Source: Symbiodinium natans (lineage: Eukaryota; Sar; Dinophyceae; Suessiales; Symbiodiniaceae). From it: a DNA stretch of 64,000 nt. Of the stretch, positions 14,001 to 24,599 are shown piece by piece (the stretch's first letter is position 1; the number at the start of each line of letters is the position of its first letter). The translations under genes and the position numbers were made by a program. The notes under the pieces were generated by a model, which worked only from the letters and a program-made list of their open reading frames with translations, was not told where the DNA came from and did no database searches. The stretch is taken from NCBI GenBank assembly GCA_905221605.1, contig CAJNDS010001657.1:176644-240643 (forward strand), read 5' to 3'.

Positions 14001-16228
14001 CTGTGGGTGTAGGGCGGTGTAGGGCAGGTTGACAAATAGCCGAATTCCGCCTTGCCTCCAAACTTGGCACTCATAGACTGGCAACCGTGCTGTTCAAGGG
14101 GCTTTTCAGGGATTACTTCGCACAACTACGCGCCATCAGGCTCGTTTAGTGCGTAGGACAAACCTCTCGCCCTTTAGGCCAAGGCCACCCAAGATTGCGA
14201 GATTGCCTTGGAGGGCGGAAAGGGGCAGGTCAGGCCCTAGTAACCACACAGGGAATACCGGATGAAAACACTGCAGCATGACACTAGAACTTCTAGGAAC
14301 GGACATAGAGACCGCATGCCCGCCTTCGCCTTTGCAGATACGGGCGATTTCGTCCACTCGTCCCCAGACGTGGGGCACCGACGAGGAGGCCTGTTTTGCT
14401 AGGGCTCAGGCTTCGTTCTGCCTACTTGGCTAGAACCTGTGACAAGAGAACGAAACGGCTTCTGGAGGTTGGGCGCAGAACCCTCGTTGTTAGGCTCTGC
14501 ATTCTGGCCTTTGGCTGCGGCTCACATGGGTCACCCCATAAGAGTCTGAAATCCCCAACCCCTTCCAACCAGATCCAGCACGAGCATCAGCAGCAAACTC
14601 GAAGCATTGGCATGCGGGAAGAGTAAAACTAATTATTCAAAACAGGTTTGGGGACTAAGAAAGCCTGCCGCCCGCATCCCTAAGCGTCAAGCCGAGGGGC
14701 GGCGTCTCAGCGCGTGAGAGCATCTTTCACTCTAGCCACCCGTGTGGAAATTCCCTGGCTTCGGCCACACCACTGCGGGGGCATGCACTTGGATGCACTG
14801 GCACTGCATGCAAACATCAAGCAGCTGTCTTGCACAATCTGACGTGGGCCAGGTCCACACGGTGGCCTGAAAGATAATCCAACAAAGGGCATGCCCACTG
14901 AGACACAAAGGTCCATGAAACTCTTGCCTGCCGAAGCTCAGGGTTCAACAGCAACTTCTTGGCGTAGTCGGCGTAGTGTTAGAAAAGAACCGACTCGCTG
15001 CAAGGATGCTCCTTTTTTCTCTCTGAAATGCCTACCATGCCCGGCATTCAGATTTGCAGCTGGGCCCCATGCGAAAAGGTTCCACTTTCCAAATAGAACT
15101 GGGACGAAGAATAAGAGAAGCAAGTACAGGAATGTACAGGAGAACCCGGAGTTTTACAATTCAACTTGCTGGGGGCACCAGCGGCAACGCTGGCCGGGAG
15201 GTGGGAGCTTATGCAGCGATCTTGCCAAAGGATCTCCTTCGGCACGGTGCATCGCGGGCCACCCATACTAAGAAACTCCTGTGTTAGAAAGCCTCAGCTA
15301 TACCACTTTGGGGTGCGTAGTAGTGGTAGTGGCTTTACGGTTTTGACAGCGTTTCGAAGGGTTCTAGAAAGGTACGCAAACATCTACTACGCCAGAATAT
15401 TTCGTATTTCAGGTGACTGTGAGGAACTTAGAAGGGATTGAGTGGCGGCAGGTTTCTTTTCTTGGAGGAAGGTGCCATAAAACGGTGGGTCACTGAAGGG
15501 GGGGGGGGTAGCATATAGACAGACATGAAGTATCTATATACTTCATGTAGAAATTTAACTCTCGCTCTCTAGGCACGCGTGCCCCGATGCGTTGGGCTTG
15601 GATCCTTTGCAAGGGGGGCTCGACTGGGAGGCTGGCTGCCCTTGCAAACAAACCTGCTGCAAGCTTCAGGCACTGAGATGCACGTTGGTCATAGGCTTTC
15701 ATGAAGCGGAGTTTTGGGCTGCGGCTTCAACGGGGCAGCTTCTCCCAATAACGCTTGTACAGCTTGCCCTCACTGTTCTTGCCCTTGCGGGTGCCCTTTC
15801 CACCGTTGGCGACGGATCGCTTGACGCGTTCCTTGCGTGAGACATGCACAAGCTTACTTTTGGAGGGCAGGCTTGCATGCCGTGCTTTTGTTGAATCGGG
15901 TGGCTGAACCAAGGGTTTCAATTCGAGCAATCGCAAGGTCTGCGCTACTCAGGGATGTATCATGCTTGTATTTACATTTTAGCCGCCCACCCCTTTTGAG
16001 CGGACAGCAGCTCTGACCAGTTAACCCTCAGCATCCCTCAACTCAGCCCTGAAGTCCCAGGGTCACCTCCTGAGCCCCACACGCGCCAGGCAGGCTGCTG
16101 GATGTTCATCCAGTGAGGAACCTTCCAATCCTTCATGTTCAGGACCTGGCTTAGTGGCTTCGGATCTCCAATAACTTGTTTCGGGCTTTCGATGCCTGAG
16201 CAATGAGGAGGCTGCCAGAGGCTGCCAA
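11027..16228. other. Long stretch without a confident gene
   Basis: Open frames exist at 13076-13597 (+), which has a hydrophobic stretch like a membrane segment followed by several cysteines, and at 13380-13976 (+, 198 codons). Both strands are open there, so neither can be chosen. A degenerate GGGTTTAGG motif is at 11220-11240, a (CA)n tract at about 12298-12312, and a hairpin at 15523-15548. Confidence 0.4.
15523..15548. repeat. Perfect 11-bp hairpin
   Basis: ACATGAAGTAT is followed by the four-base loop CTAT and the exact reverse complement ATACTTCATGT. It lies just after a run of G at about 15500. No terminal repeats or target duplications were seen around it. Confidence 0.8.
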
Positions 16229-16540
16229 TCAACAAGCACTCGCGCCGAAGCCGAATTCTGCGAGACGCCGGTCAAATCCCAAATGTTCAGGCATGTTTGG
16301 GAAGGGCACCTGTTCTGCCATCTTTCGGACCTCCAAACTCGGGTCTTCGCGCATCAGGCGCACCTCACACATGACTCGCACGCATTCGAGGCTTTGGGAT
16401 TGGGCACTCACTTGCGGCGAAGAGTCTCGCTTGCACGGTCGAAAACTTTCAAAGGTCGACAGCACGTGTGAATGTATCTCTTCTCGCAATGCACTAAGTA
16501 GGTTCTCCGAATGAAGTTGCTGCTCTCCCCAGATCAGGCC
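16229..16540 (-). CDS. Probable exon, function unknown
   Basis: Reading the minus strand, an acceptor GTATGTGCAG|G opens a frame of just over 100 codons that starts GLIWGEQQLHSENLL and runs without a stop to 16229. An internal GTGAGT after ...KRDSSPQ (near 16411) is a good donor, so the exon may end there. The downstream codons also read like protein (MREDPSLEVRKMAEQ), so both versions are possible. The region is hydrophilic and probably alpha-helical. No family was recognised. The opposite strand is also open, with a less protein-like composition. Confidence 0.4.
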   Translation of the reverse strand, partial: GLIWGEQQLHSENLLSALREEIHSHVLSTFESFRPCKRDSSPQVSAQSQSLECVRVMCEVRLMREDPSLEVRKMAEQVPFPNMPEHLGFDRRLAEFGFGASAC

Positions 16541-19500
16541 CTGCACATACACAGCCTCTGGACGCAACATATCTCACAGATTCGTGTTTCTCAGTAAACC
16601 TTCCGGTCTGGTCTCACCTTTGTTGGCTAACTATGGTTGTCGCCTTCAAGTTAAGCCTTGATACCGGCTTAGCCTCTGATCACAATACAATACCAGACAT
16701 GTACTTGAAGTCTACACCCCTGCTGCGTTGCTAAAAGCCAACATGCCATGGCCTGGCGAAAAAACTCTAGAAGGGTTTGATGTTAGGCAACAACAGCCCA
16801 TCATACCTGGTGGTCTCAGATGGTATAGCTCACTTCCAAGCAAAAAAAACCTGAGACACGCGCCAGAGCTTTCTTGTGTCTGCCAACTTCGCCTGAGGGC
16901 CTCAGCGGAGGTGGGGTGGATTCCTTAAGGTCACAGCTCATGGTCTTGACCGTCTTGGGGCTTTCGAACGCAAGGGCGTAAAAGGTCGGGCCCCGAACGG
17001 CTATATGCATGTCACTCCATAGTTCCTCGCGCTTCTATTTTGCATAAGCAAAAGGAACAATTGTAATACAAGTCATAACAGTGATGGAGTTGCTACAACT
17101 ACTGAAACCAATACCATTGCAATAGTGAGTGGACACAACATAAGTGATGTAACGAATACGTCTGAATCGTGAATGTCAATCATCCAGTGCAAGAAGTTAA
17201 TATACTGAACGGAACTAACAAAATTACTATGTGATTGGTATAGTTGATGCAACTCAGAGAACTAAGATAGAACTAAGACAGCTGATGCAAACAGTGTAGT
17301 GAAACGGAAACGCAAGCAATAACAAGAGACAAGTAAAAACGAAAACCGAGCATGGCAAAATCAGAAAGCGGAAAGCAGAGATCAGAAACAGAAGGCAACA
17401 ACGCAAACAGCAAACACAGGCAACAAAACATTAAAAGCGAGAAGCCGAAGGCGATGAAGGGCAGTCAGAAACACGAAAACACAAAACACATGGGGACACA
17501 CACACGCACGCACACACAGCGACATAGAATAAGAAGAAGAAGAAGAATAAGAAGAAGAAGAAGAAAGAGGAGCAAAAAACAACTCCAACGGGATGCGACG
17601 AAGTTGTCGCCGGGACGTTTGCAAGCAAGGACAGCATTAATCGCAACCTTAGGGCGTGCAGCAACCGAAACCCTTCTAAGGTGCACACCGTAGATTAAGG
17701 CAACCCCCAACTCCAACCCCAGACCTGACATGTGAGTACCGGATCTGAGGTCTGGACCCGTTTGCAGACATCGTTGAAAACCTTGCGCAGGCAAAGGCTG
17801 GGAGCTTCATGGGGCACCTAGAGCTAGGCGGGCGGTTGAATTAGATGTCGTGCCCTTGCGCAGGCCATAGAGGTCTCGAACAGGATCTTGAACAAACAGC
17901 AACACATGAGTTTTGACAGCCCATGCCCATCAGGGTGGCAACTTTAAGGCTCGAGCCCTCGAATAGCCTCGATGGCAGAGAGGCGCACAAATTCTTCCTG
18001 GGGCGGTGGGTCTGCAACGCTCTGCCAAAAACACGGAAGCATACCAAAATCTGAGAAACACTGGAGATCCAAGTGTTGAGCGTGCTCCTGTCAAGACGTC
18101 CAGATCAGGGTGGGCACTCACATATGGCTAGACCCCTGCAGCCCAGGGGACGCCTCAATCCCTGATCGACTACCCCGCCCCTCCAAGCCCAGAAACCTGT
18201 CCAAGCTCCTAAAACTCTGCCACTCTCACGAATTCTCACGAATTCTGCCCCTTGCGTCCTCGTGGGTAAAGTAAGGACGCAGAAGCGACGAGTAGTGGGC
18301 AGCCCAAGGCCCGATCCAACCCTGGTGCCAGTCATGGCTCGGTTTTCTATTTGGGAGGGCTGTTGACAGAAAAAATGCTGTGACTATGAGGCCGAGGAGA
18401 GTGAGAATACTACCCTAAGGACCCACCACAGGTCTCCGCCGCAACTCCTGCAGACTTCTTGTTTTGTCCCGAATATCGGCTCGGCGTGTTCTTTGAGGAA
18501 TAGCGGCAAACGGTTTAGCTCCGTGAAAAGCAAGGATGGTTCGGAGGCCTTGGGCAAGTTCAGCCGGCAGACCCCGCATTTGAGAAGTTATCATCCGAGA
18601 CCGTGGCCAGTGCTCGCATGGACACGATCTGGGTCACGAGATCCTCGTCCTGGCAACGGTTTGTACTTTAATCGGGTTTCGGGTTTCTGCTTCGATGTGG
18701 TGGCCAGATAGAGGCTGCAGTATTTCTTGCTGCGCTGGCATACCTGTGCTTAACTGGGACGTGTAGAAGGGAGCATCTGAAGGCTTTCATATTGGAATGG
18801 GGCTAAGATAAAGTCCGAAGAGCACAGTTAGTCTCGCGGAACCTGTTTCTGTTCAAGTGAGGCGCAGCCACAAGGCCCGAGAGCCTGAAGCCCGAACCCA
18901 AACCAAATATCAGTAAGCCCCTTTTGCATGAACCTTCCCATTCCTGACTTGATGACCCTAAGCTCACCTCTATAGCTGCTGGCTGAACCGAGCTAAGCCT
19001 GGAGCATCCTGGAGGCCCAACACCAAACTCTGCATACCCGCTCCAGAAAACCGAAACAGAGAAGTAGGCAACTCTGGGTCAGGATTGTTTCCGTGTTCCA
19101 AGCACGTCGTGCGCTTCTTTGTTGTGAAGTTCGCAGGTCCAGTGACTGATGGCTCCGTGAACCAGGCATGGCTACCTTGAAGTAAGCTTGCACGCTAGAA
19201 TTCCAAGCTTTTCACAACATCGTACGGACGTTGCGGTGGAGAAAACCTCCTGAGTGTGATCAACTCAGCACTACCCCGCCCCCCTCCCCCCCCGCCCCCC
19301 TTGTTGTGCAGTTCCGGGATAGACTATTGGCCATCAGTTCCGGCATGAACACCCAGGCTCCTTCAATGATATCTAAGGCTTTGCCTCTCAAGCACGAACG
19401 GTCTTGACAAGGCAACACTCGACCCGACTGAAGGGACCCTTCATTAAGCCAGCCCAAAGCAATCCCCAAAACACCCCTAAACGGATCTAAACGGTAAAGG

Positions 19501-19862
19501 CTTCAAGATGCACGCACTTAGATGACTGAGATGCGGCTGAAAAACAATTTGAGGGTCATCCCCCTCAAGAACGACTGGGCTCCGAACTTGATCCGGCTCC
19601 AACTTGCGTGCAATACGTGCCTTGGCAAATCTTTGCCAGGCGCTCAGGCTGGGGTCCATTTTCCCATCTGTAAGGATTGTTCGAATGCTTGTCCTGAGAG
19701 CCATAGTCAACAAATATCAGCAGCACTAGCATCAGCATAAGCGTAACCATTTGCATAAGGACAGCGGGAAGTATCATATTGCCTGAACTGGAAGCTGGCT
19801 CTCTCCCGCTGAGTGATCGATATGACGCCCAGTGTTCGGAAGTAGCGCCATCAGGCTTCTCA
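16541..19862. other. Intergenic stretch with simple repeats
   Basis: Holds (CA)n and (GAA/TAA)n tracts at about 17500-17570, AT-rich DNA at 17030-17340, and a short duplication CTCACGAATT at 18231-18244. One minus-strand frame near 19697-19505 follows an acceptor CTATGGCTCTCAG|G and reads like protein (TDGKMDPSLSAWQRF). It may be a further exon of the gene at 20054-20703. Confidence 0.4.
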
Positions 19863-19949
19863 ACCCTAAACTCTGAACCCTAAACCCTTTTGCATCCGGG
19901 CTTGGGGAGTCGGCCCTAAACCCTAAACCCAAACCCTAAACCCTAAACC
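19863..19949. repeat. Interstitial CCCTAAA array with TTTTGCATCCGGGCT element
   Basis: Two clusters of degenerate CCCTAAA heptamers (reverse complement of TTTAGGG) flank the sequence TTTTGCATCCGGGCT. The same combination of heptamer array plus a TTTTTGCATCCGGGCCT-like element recurs at 21134 and around 28570-28725. Confidence 0.85.
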
Positions 19950-20053
19950 AACTTATTATTAGGCAAGTCGGATTGAGTTTTTGGCCTCTTAAGGCTCCTG
20001 CCTTTGCACTTTCTCTGGCCAAGGCCCTGGCAATCCATTCGTCCACCGCCCAC

Positions 20054-20703
20054 CGGTCGTAGCAACACATATTGTGAAAGACTTTCCTGAGCTCGCAAAA
20101 ATGGGTTTGACTGACAGCGTCTCTTACAGCTCTGCAGCAAAAAGCTCGGAAACCTTCCAAACTGCCGCAGGCGCAGGGTACTGATTGGCGTGTGAGGGAC
20201 GAAAAAAACGTCCAGACATGGGCTACATATGGCTACATTGCGTGGCGGGCCTGGCCGTCCGGAATGTAACGCTTGTCTCACGATGGACATGGTGTTGTTC
20301 CTGCTTGCTCTTGCGAACCGATGGCCCGGCGGCCCACCCCACAATCCTAAGGCCCAACTGCCAAGCTGCGCGATGGCCAGCCTGACTTCGAGGTCCTGTC
20401 AGATCGTCAGCCCGAGCAATTCTCGAGAAGTGCCGAGGCAATTGTAATTGTAGGCAGCTCCGCAACATGCGATGGAGCCTCCGTCCGTGCCACGTGCCAT
20501 GCATGCTAAACAGGCACTCTTGATGCCCATCCTCATCGTAAAGAGCGTTGAACAGCCCGTGCATCACTCGAGACCCGAGCCTTGGATGTTCCGGAGTAGC
20601 TCATGCAAGGGGCAAAGGTTGAGAAGTTGGACATCTACCCAGGGGGGTGCAAGTCGGCTGCGAAACTTGCTGTCGACATGGCTTTCAAGTTTCTGGTACC
20701 AAC
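20054..20703 (-). CDS. Multi-exon gene, function unknown
   Basis: Three exons are proposed on the minus strand. Exon i (from 20703 down to about 20567) follows CAACAG|G and reads WYQKLESHVDSKFRSRL. Exon ii (20395-20282) follows CTGACAG|G, encodes 38 codons beginning DLEVRLAIAQLGSW, and ends at a GTGAGA donor. Exon iii (20161-20054) follows GCGGCAG, encodes 36 codons (FGRFPSFLLQSCKRR) and ends at a GTGGGC donor. Exons ii and iii join in phase 0. The join from i to ii was not resolved and may need another exon. A rival frame in exon iii (starting EGFRAFCCRA) is also open. No domain was recognised. CCCTAAA arrays bracket the locus at 19863 and 21071. Confidence 0.4.
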
Positions 20704-20840
20704 CTGTTGATGTGGACCGGAATGCGGCCCTTGGCGGCCAATGCGGACGGTCAGGAAGGGCGATGTGCTAAATGGGAATTAGGCGGGTAGCAGGCGACGA
20801 TTGGCAGACAGGGGTGCGAACGGAGGGTTTTTTGGGTTTC

Positions 20841-20871
20841 TGAGCCAACATTGCGAAGCAATGTTGGCTCA
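20841..20871. repeat. Perfect 14-bp stem, 3-base loop
   Basis: TGAGCCAACATTGC, then the loop GAA, then the exact reverse complement GCAATGTTGGCTCA. A perfect 14-bp stem with so small a loop is not expected by chance in a window of this size. It is not followed by a U-run, and no coding frame is tied to it. Confidence 0.85.
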
Positions 20872-21070
20872 TAAGAAAAGTTTCAGCACAACCGGTCAAA
20901 ATCCTTGCCAGATCCAAATGTCAAACCCATCCAACGATTCCATGGGGTGTGGCTGTTGGTGCTTCAAGGCTGCCATGCGGGGTTATGCTGTCAAGGTCTG
21001 CCACTTGGGGATGAGAGGGTTTGGCTTGCCCTTGGCGTGGCATGAGTGCAGAAATCCTCGACCATCCTGG

Positions 21071-21202
21071 AAACCCTAAATCCTAAATGACCCTAAACCC
21101 TAAACCCTAACCCCAAACCCTAAACCCTAAACCCTTTTTGCAGCCGGACTGAGAGCGTTGCCGGAACCCTAAACCCTAAACCCTAAACCCTAAACCCTAC
21201 CC
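21071..21202. repeat. Interstitial CCCTAAA arrays with CTTTTTGCAGCCGGACT element
   Basis: About a dozen CCCTAAA heptamers occur in three groups. One group is followed directly by CTTTTTGCAGCCGGACT, a variant of the element at 19884. An ATG-initiated frame of 109 codons begins just after the array at 21205 (+), but the minus strand is equally open over much of it, so it is not called. Confidence 0.9.
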
Positions 21203-23733
21203 ATATGAGCGCGCGGCGGCCTGTAGAGTTTGTCCTGCAGCTTAGCGCTGGCTGCCCTTCTGACCTGGCATCCGGTCCCCTTGCAATCTCAGAAAGCACT
21301 GAAGGTTCGAGGCCAGGAGGCCTTGCGCTTTCCTTAGCCACCTGTGGTCCTCAATTGCTTTTGCTTCCGGGCTTTGGCAAAAAATGTCAGCAGACAAGTC
21401 TCAGCAGCACTGGTGAAAGAGTTTTTGGTTCCACCAGGCACTCTGCAGAGGAAGTTAGAGCCCTGTTGAGATCTTCTCTTTCGATCTGCGGATCGTGCAA
21501 AAGGGTAGTGACTCGGGTAGTGGAGGGTGGGTGAGACAAGAACTGTTCACAGCAACTTGCAGCTTCGGGTGTGTGCTTTCTTGTTTCAAAGAGGCAACGG
21601 CAAAAGTCTTCAAACATGCCTACATTGTTACTTCGTACAAGGCGTGCCAAGTACTACGAACTGATCATGCTCATAGTTTAGGTTGCGGTCTAGCGCCAGT
21701 TGTCATCTCCATATTTCTCCTTCCTTGCTTCCTTCTCTCGCTCGCATTTTTGAGTTTGGCCCTGAAAGCTCGACATGTTATCATGTACAATGCTTGAGCT
21801 CTGCGATGCCCCATAAATTCTCGCAGTATTTGGAAAGCCCCCGCCCCCGTCCCCTCCTGCAAAACATTTCCCTTGCGAGCCCAATTGACTTTCAGTAGAG
21901 CTCGCTTTTGTTGGGGGCTTCTCTTTGGGGGGGTTGCCTTGAGAGATGCATATGCTTTGTGTCCTCTTCTTGTGGGCCATTTATTTATGCTTAGCGGCTT
22001 CGCAGTCGAGCTGTTGACACTTAAAGACTCTTAGGGCCCCAGCCGGGTAAAGTTTGGGGTGTTTTCACCGAACTCCAGGGGATGAAAGGATGAAGGGGCC
22101 CCGGAGTGCCTTTGGGCCCTTCCCAATTTTAAAGAGATGGTGTGCACAAAGGGTGGTTTCATTCCGTCTTTGAAAAGGATGGTGGCAGCAGGTGGACCCG
22201 CTTCAGGAATCGCAGCTTCATCATCAGTTCTGGGATGGGCATTGCTCAACGGAGTGGCCTGCACATCGGCGTTGGAGAGCTCCTTCACCTTGGCGCTTGC
22301 ACTCATCATCTACAGCTGTGTGGCTTTGGTCCTTTCAAGTGCTTTGGCGTATGTTTGGCTCAAGGCCACCACTCGTTTGGACCCCAGCTACGTTTAGGGC
22401 TTCCGGACTGCCCACTCAGTCTTAGGGTTCAGGGTCGGACAGCATCTCGAAGCACAAGCAGGTGAAGCTATGGGATCCAGACTTCATCCAGCCTTCATTT
22501 GACTGTTGGTTCTTGGTTCTTGCTTGTTGCTGTTGCTACTACAGCGGCTGCAGCGGCATGAACTTTTCAAGCCCCCCTGAAAAACTATCTGCGGGTGTGG
22601 CACGCTGGCAGGCACCCAGTCAGGTGTTTCGATTTCCTCTTCGAAGTGGTACGGCCTGGGCGAAGGCTGCAGTGATTTCGAGTGGACAGTCGCTGACGCT
22701 GGGTCCATGTGCTCGCAAGTGGTCCATTTCATGGTGATGCACATGCGCATGTGTACAAAGACATGTAGCTTTGAAGCTCCAGGCTGTGGTACATATACAA
22801 GCCCCAACTCCTCGACAGCAATCGCGTGAAGACTTCAATCCGTCCTGGCTAGAATAAGGGTCGCCAGGAAAAAATACGTTGGTGATTGCGGGGACGGCAA
22901 GCCCCTGCCAAGCCGTTGCTACCATCAAGAGTCTGCTGGTATGCAAGATCGAAGCCAGCGCTTGTGCTGCCTGGCGGCTGTAACTTTGTTTTGCGGAATA
23001 GTTTTTTTGCCAACAGAGAGCCACAAGGTCACTGGCAAGAGAAGCTGGCGCCCTTTGGCTGGCAAAGGCGGCAAAGGCAGCTGAGCTCGGCGCATTCGAA
23101 TCGCAAGGATGTCCTCCGTCTTTGTGATGTTGGGCCCACCTGACGAACAGCACTCCCACTTTTCCCAGCATGCGAAATCAACCCGAAATGTCCTACGTTC
23201 ACACCTTTGACAATCTCTCAAGCACTGGCACCAAACAGCGCCAAGCAACGAGCGAGCCCAGAACTTAACGCCGTCAAATCGCGCATGCAAGGCCGAAAAC
23301 CTCTGGTACCTATATGTGTCAAAATCAAGAAGACCGTCGTACCAGGTATGAAGTCAAACGAGGAAGCAAACCTTCATAACCCCCAGGTCTTCCCCTTGTG
23401 CCTGTGGGAAGATGATGCTTGGGCGGGCCGCGGGATTGCTTTCCCCTCATGCCTTGCGAAGCTGTGGCTCTCATATGCTTCGGAAGCTTCGGAAGCCCAC
23501 CCCAGCCATTATAGCTACCACTGAGCCACGGATTTTGTCATCTGGGTCTCCTTGCTACCGGGAATGTACTGAGGGCCAAACAGTGCGTCTACGATTGGTT
23601 TCTTATCCGCAGGTTCTCTCAACCGAAGCCATGAGGTTAAGCAGCGGCTTTTTGACGAATCTCCTCACGGACATCCCCGCGCATCCGGGTTCGCCAAGCG
23701 CAGTCCGTCGACAGGGTTGTCTGCTTGGCACTT
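21203..23733. other. Stretch with ambiguous open frames
   Basis: Several frames of 80-180 codons are open on both strands. A plus-strand frame at 22137-22397 has a strongly hydrophobic C-terminal segment (ALALIIYSCVALVLSSALAY), while the minus strand at 22309-22031 reads as a hydrophilic protein. No splice phase or domain evidence decides between them, so no gene is called. Confidence 0.4.
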
Positions 23734-24599
23734 TCAGTTAAAAAACTCAAAAATGAGCAGCATCCACCGAAGTCGAAGCCTGATGTGCCATCGCAACTTC
23801 CGCGTGTAATGGGCGTGCAATGGCTCAAACTCCAAACCTCCTCGTGCCGGGGACAGTGCAAACACTTCGCGCACATGTGCTTCCGGTTTCGTGGCCACGG
23901 TGACGTCCGTAAGAGCGCCTGCATCCAGCTCGAGAGCATACCATCCGCGTGTTTTTCTGGTCCCCATGACCGGTGTGCAACTCGTTTCTACTCTACCGTC
24001 GCGTCTCCTCAGCACATGTTTGAAGATCCGGGATACCAGAAGAATGAACATTGGCGGTGCCGGACAGACTGAACCGGGATTTTATGTTTTTTCTTCATGG
24101 GTCTGACAGGGCAAATCCATTTCTCCGCGCGCGCCTCCTTTGGGGACGTTCCTTGGGATGTGGGCCACAGGCAACTGGCCACTCAAACGGAAAAAAACTC
24201 GTGTGTTTGGTTTCGATCCACCCCCTTTGCATCGCGTGATGTGAACGAAATAGTCCTCTCAGTTGAGCTTCTGGATCGATGCCCAGACATGCTCGGGATG
24301 CTGCCAGTAGGCGGCTGCCATTGACTGTAGCGGAGGGGGTGCACATTCGGGGCCGACGTCCTCAGGACTGTCCCGTTCCTCGGTTCACTTTGGCCTTGGT
24401 GCCGACGGTCGGATGAACGGCATCTCGGTCCCAGCTCCTCGACGCAGCTTCTGGAAATGGATCTCTGACCAATTGTGCCGGACTTCTCCAAACATGCTCT
24501 TGCGTTGCTCGCTACGTGTCCGCACATCAACTTTCGTCGAATTGAACTAGTGTGGGATCATCCAGCCATTTATGCAATTCACGCATCTGCGTCTTGAGG
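23734..24599 (-). CDS. Exon series, function unknown, possibly decayed
   Basis: Protein-like stretches follow each other on the minus strand. At 24599-24532, after GGTGCACAG, the frame reads LKTQMRELHKWLDDPTL. The next (about 24530-24380) contains RTRSEQRKSMFGEVRHNW. A third opens at 24324 after CCGCTACAG and reads AAAYWQHPEHVWASIQKLN, followed by an in-frame TGA and then EDYFVHITRCKGGG. The last (24051-23734) contains GWYALELDAGALTDVTV. The FVHI segment recalls the cold-shock domain core, but the match is short. Either splicing removes the TGA or the locus is a pseudogene. Exon borders beyond those given are uncertain. Confidence 0.35.

Noticed and set aside
19863-21202. True chromosome end or subtelomere
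   Set aside because: The heptamer arrays are short, interrupted, in both orientations across the window, and flanked by genes on both sides.
21205-21534. ATG-initiated 109-codon frame after the telomere-like array
   Set aside because: The minus strand at 21650-21387 is equally protein-like, and no splice or domain evidence decides between them.
22354-22364. TTTGGCTCAAG, matching the last 11 bases of DinoSL
   Set aside because: Only 11 bases match, the preceding bases diverge, and no ORF start follows, so chance is sufficient.
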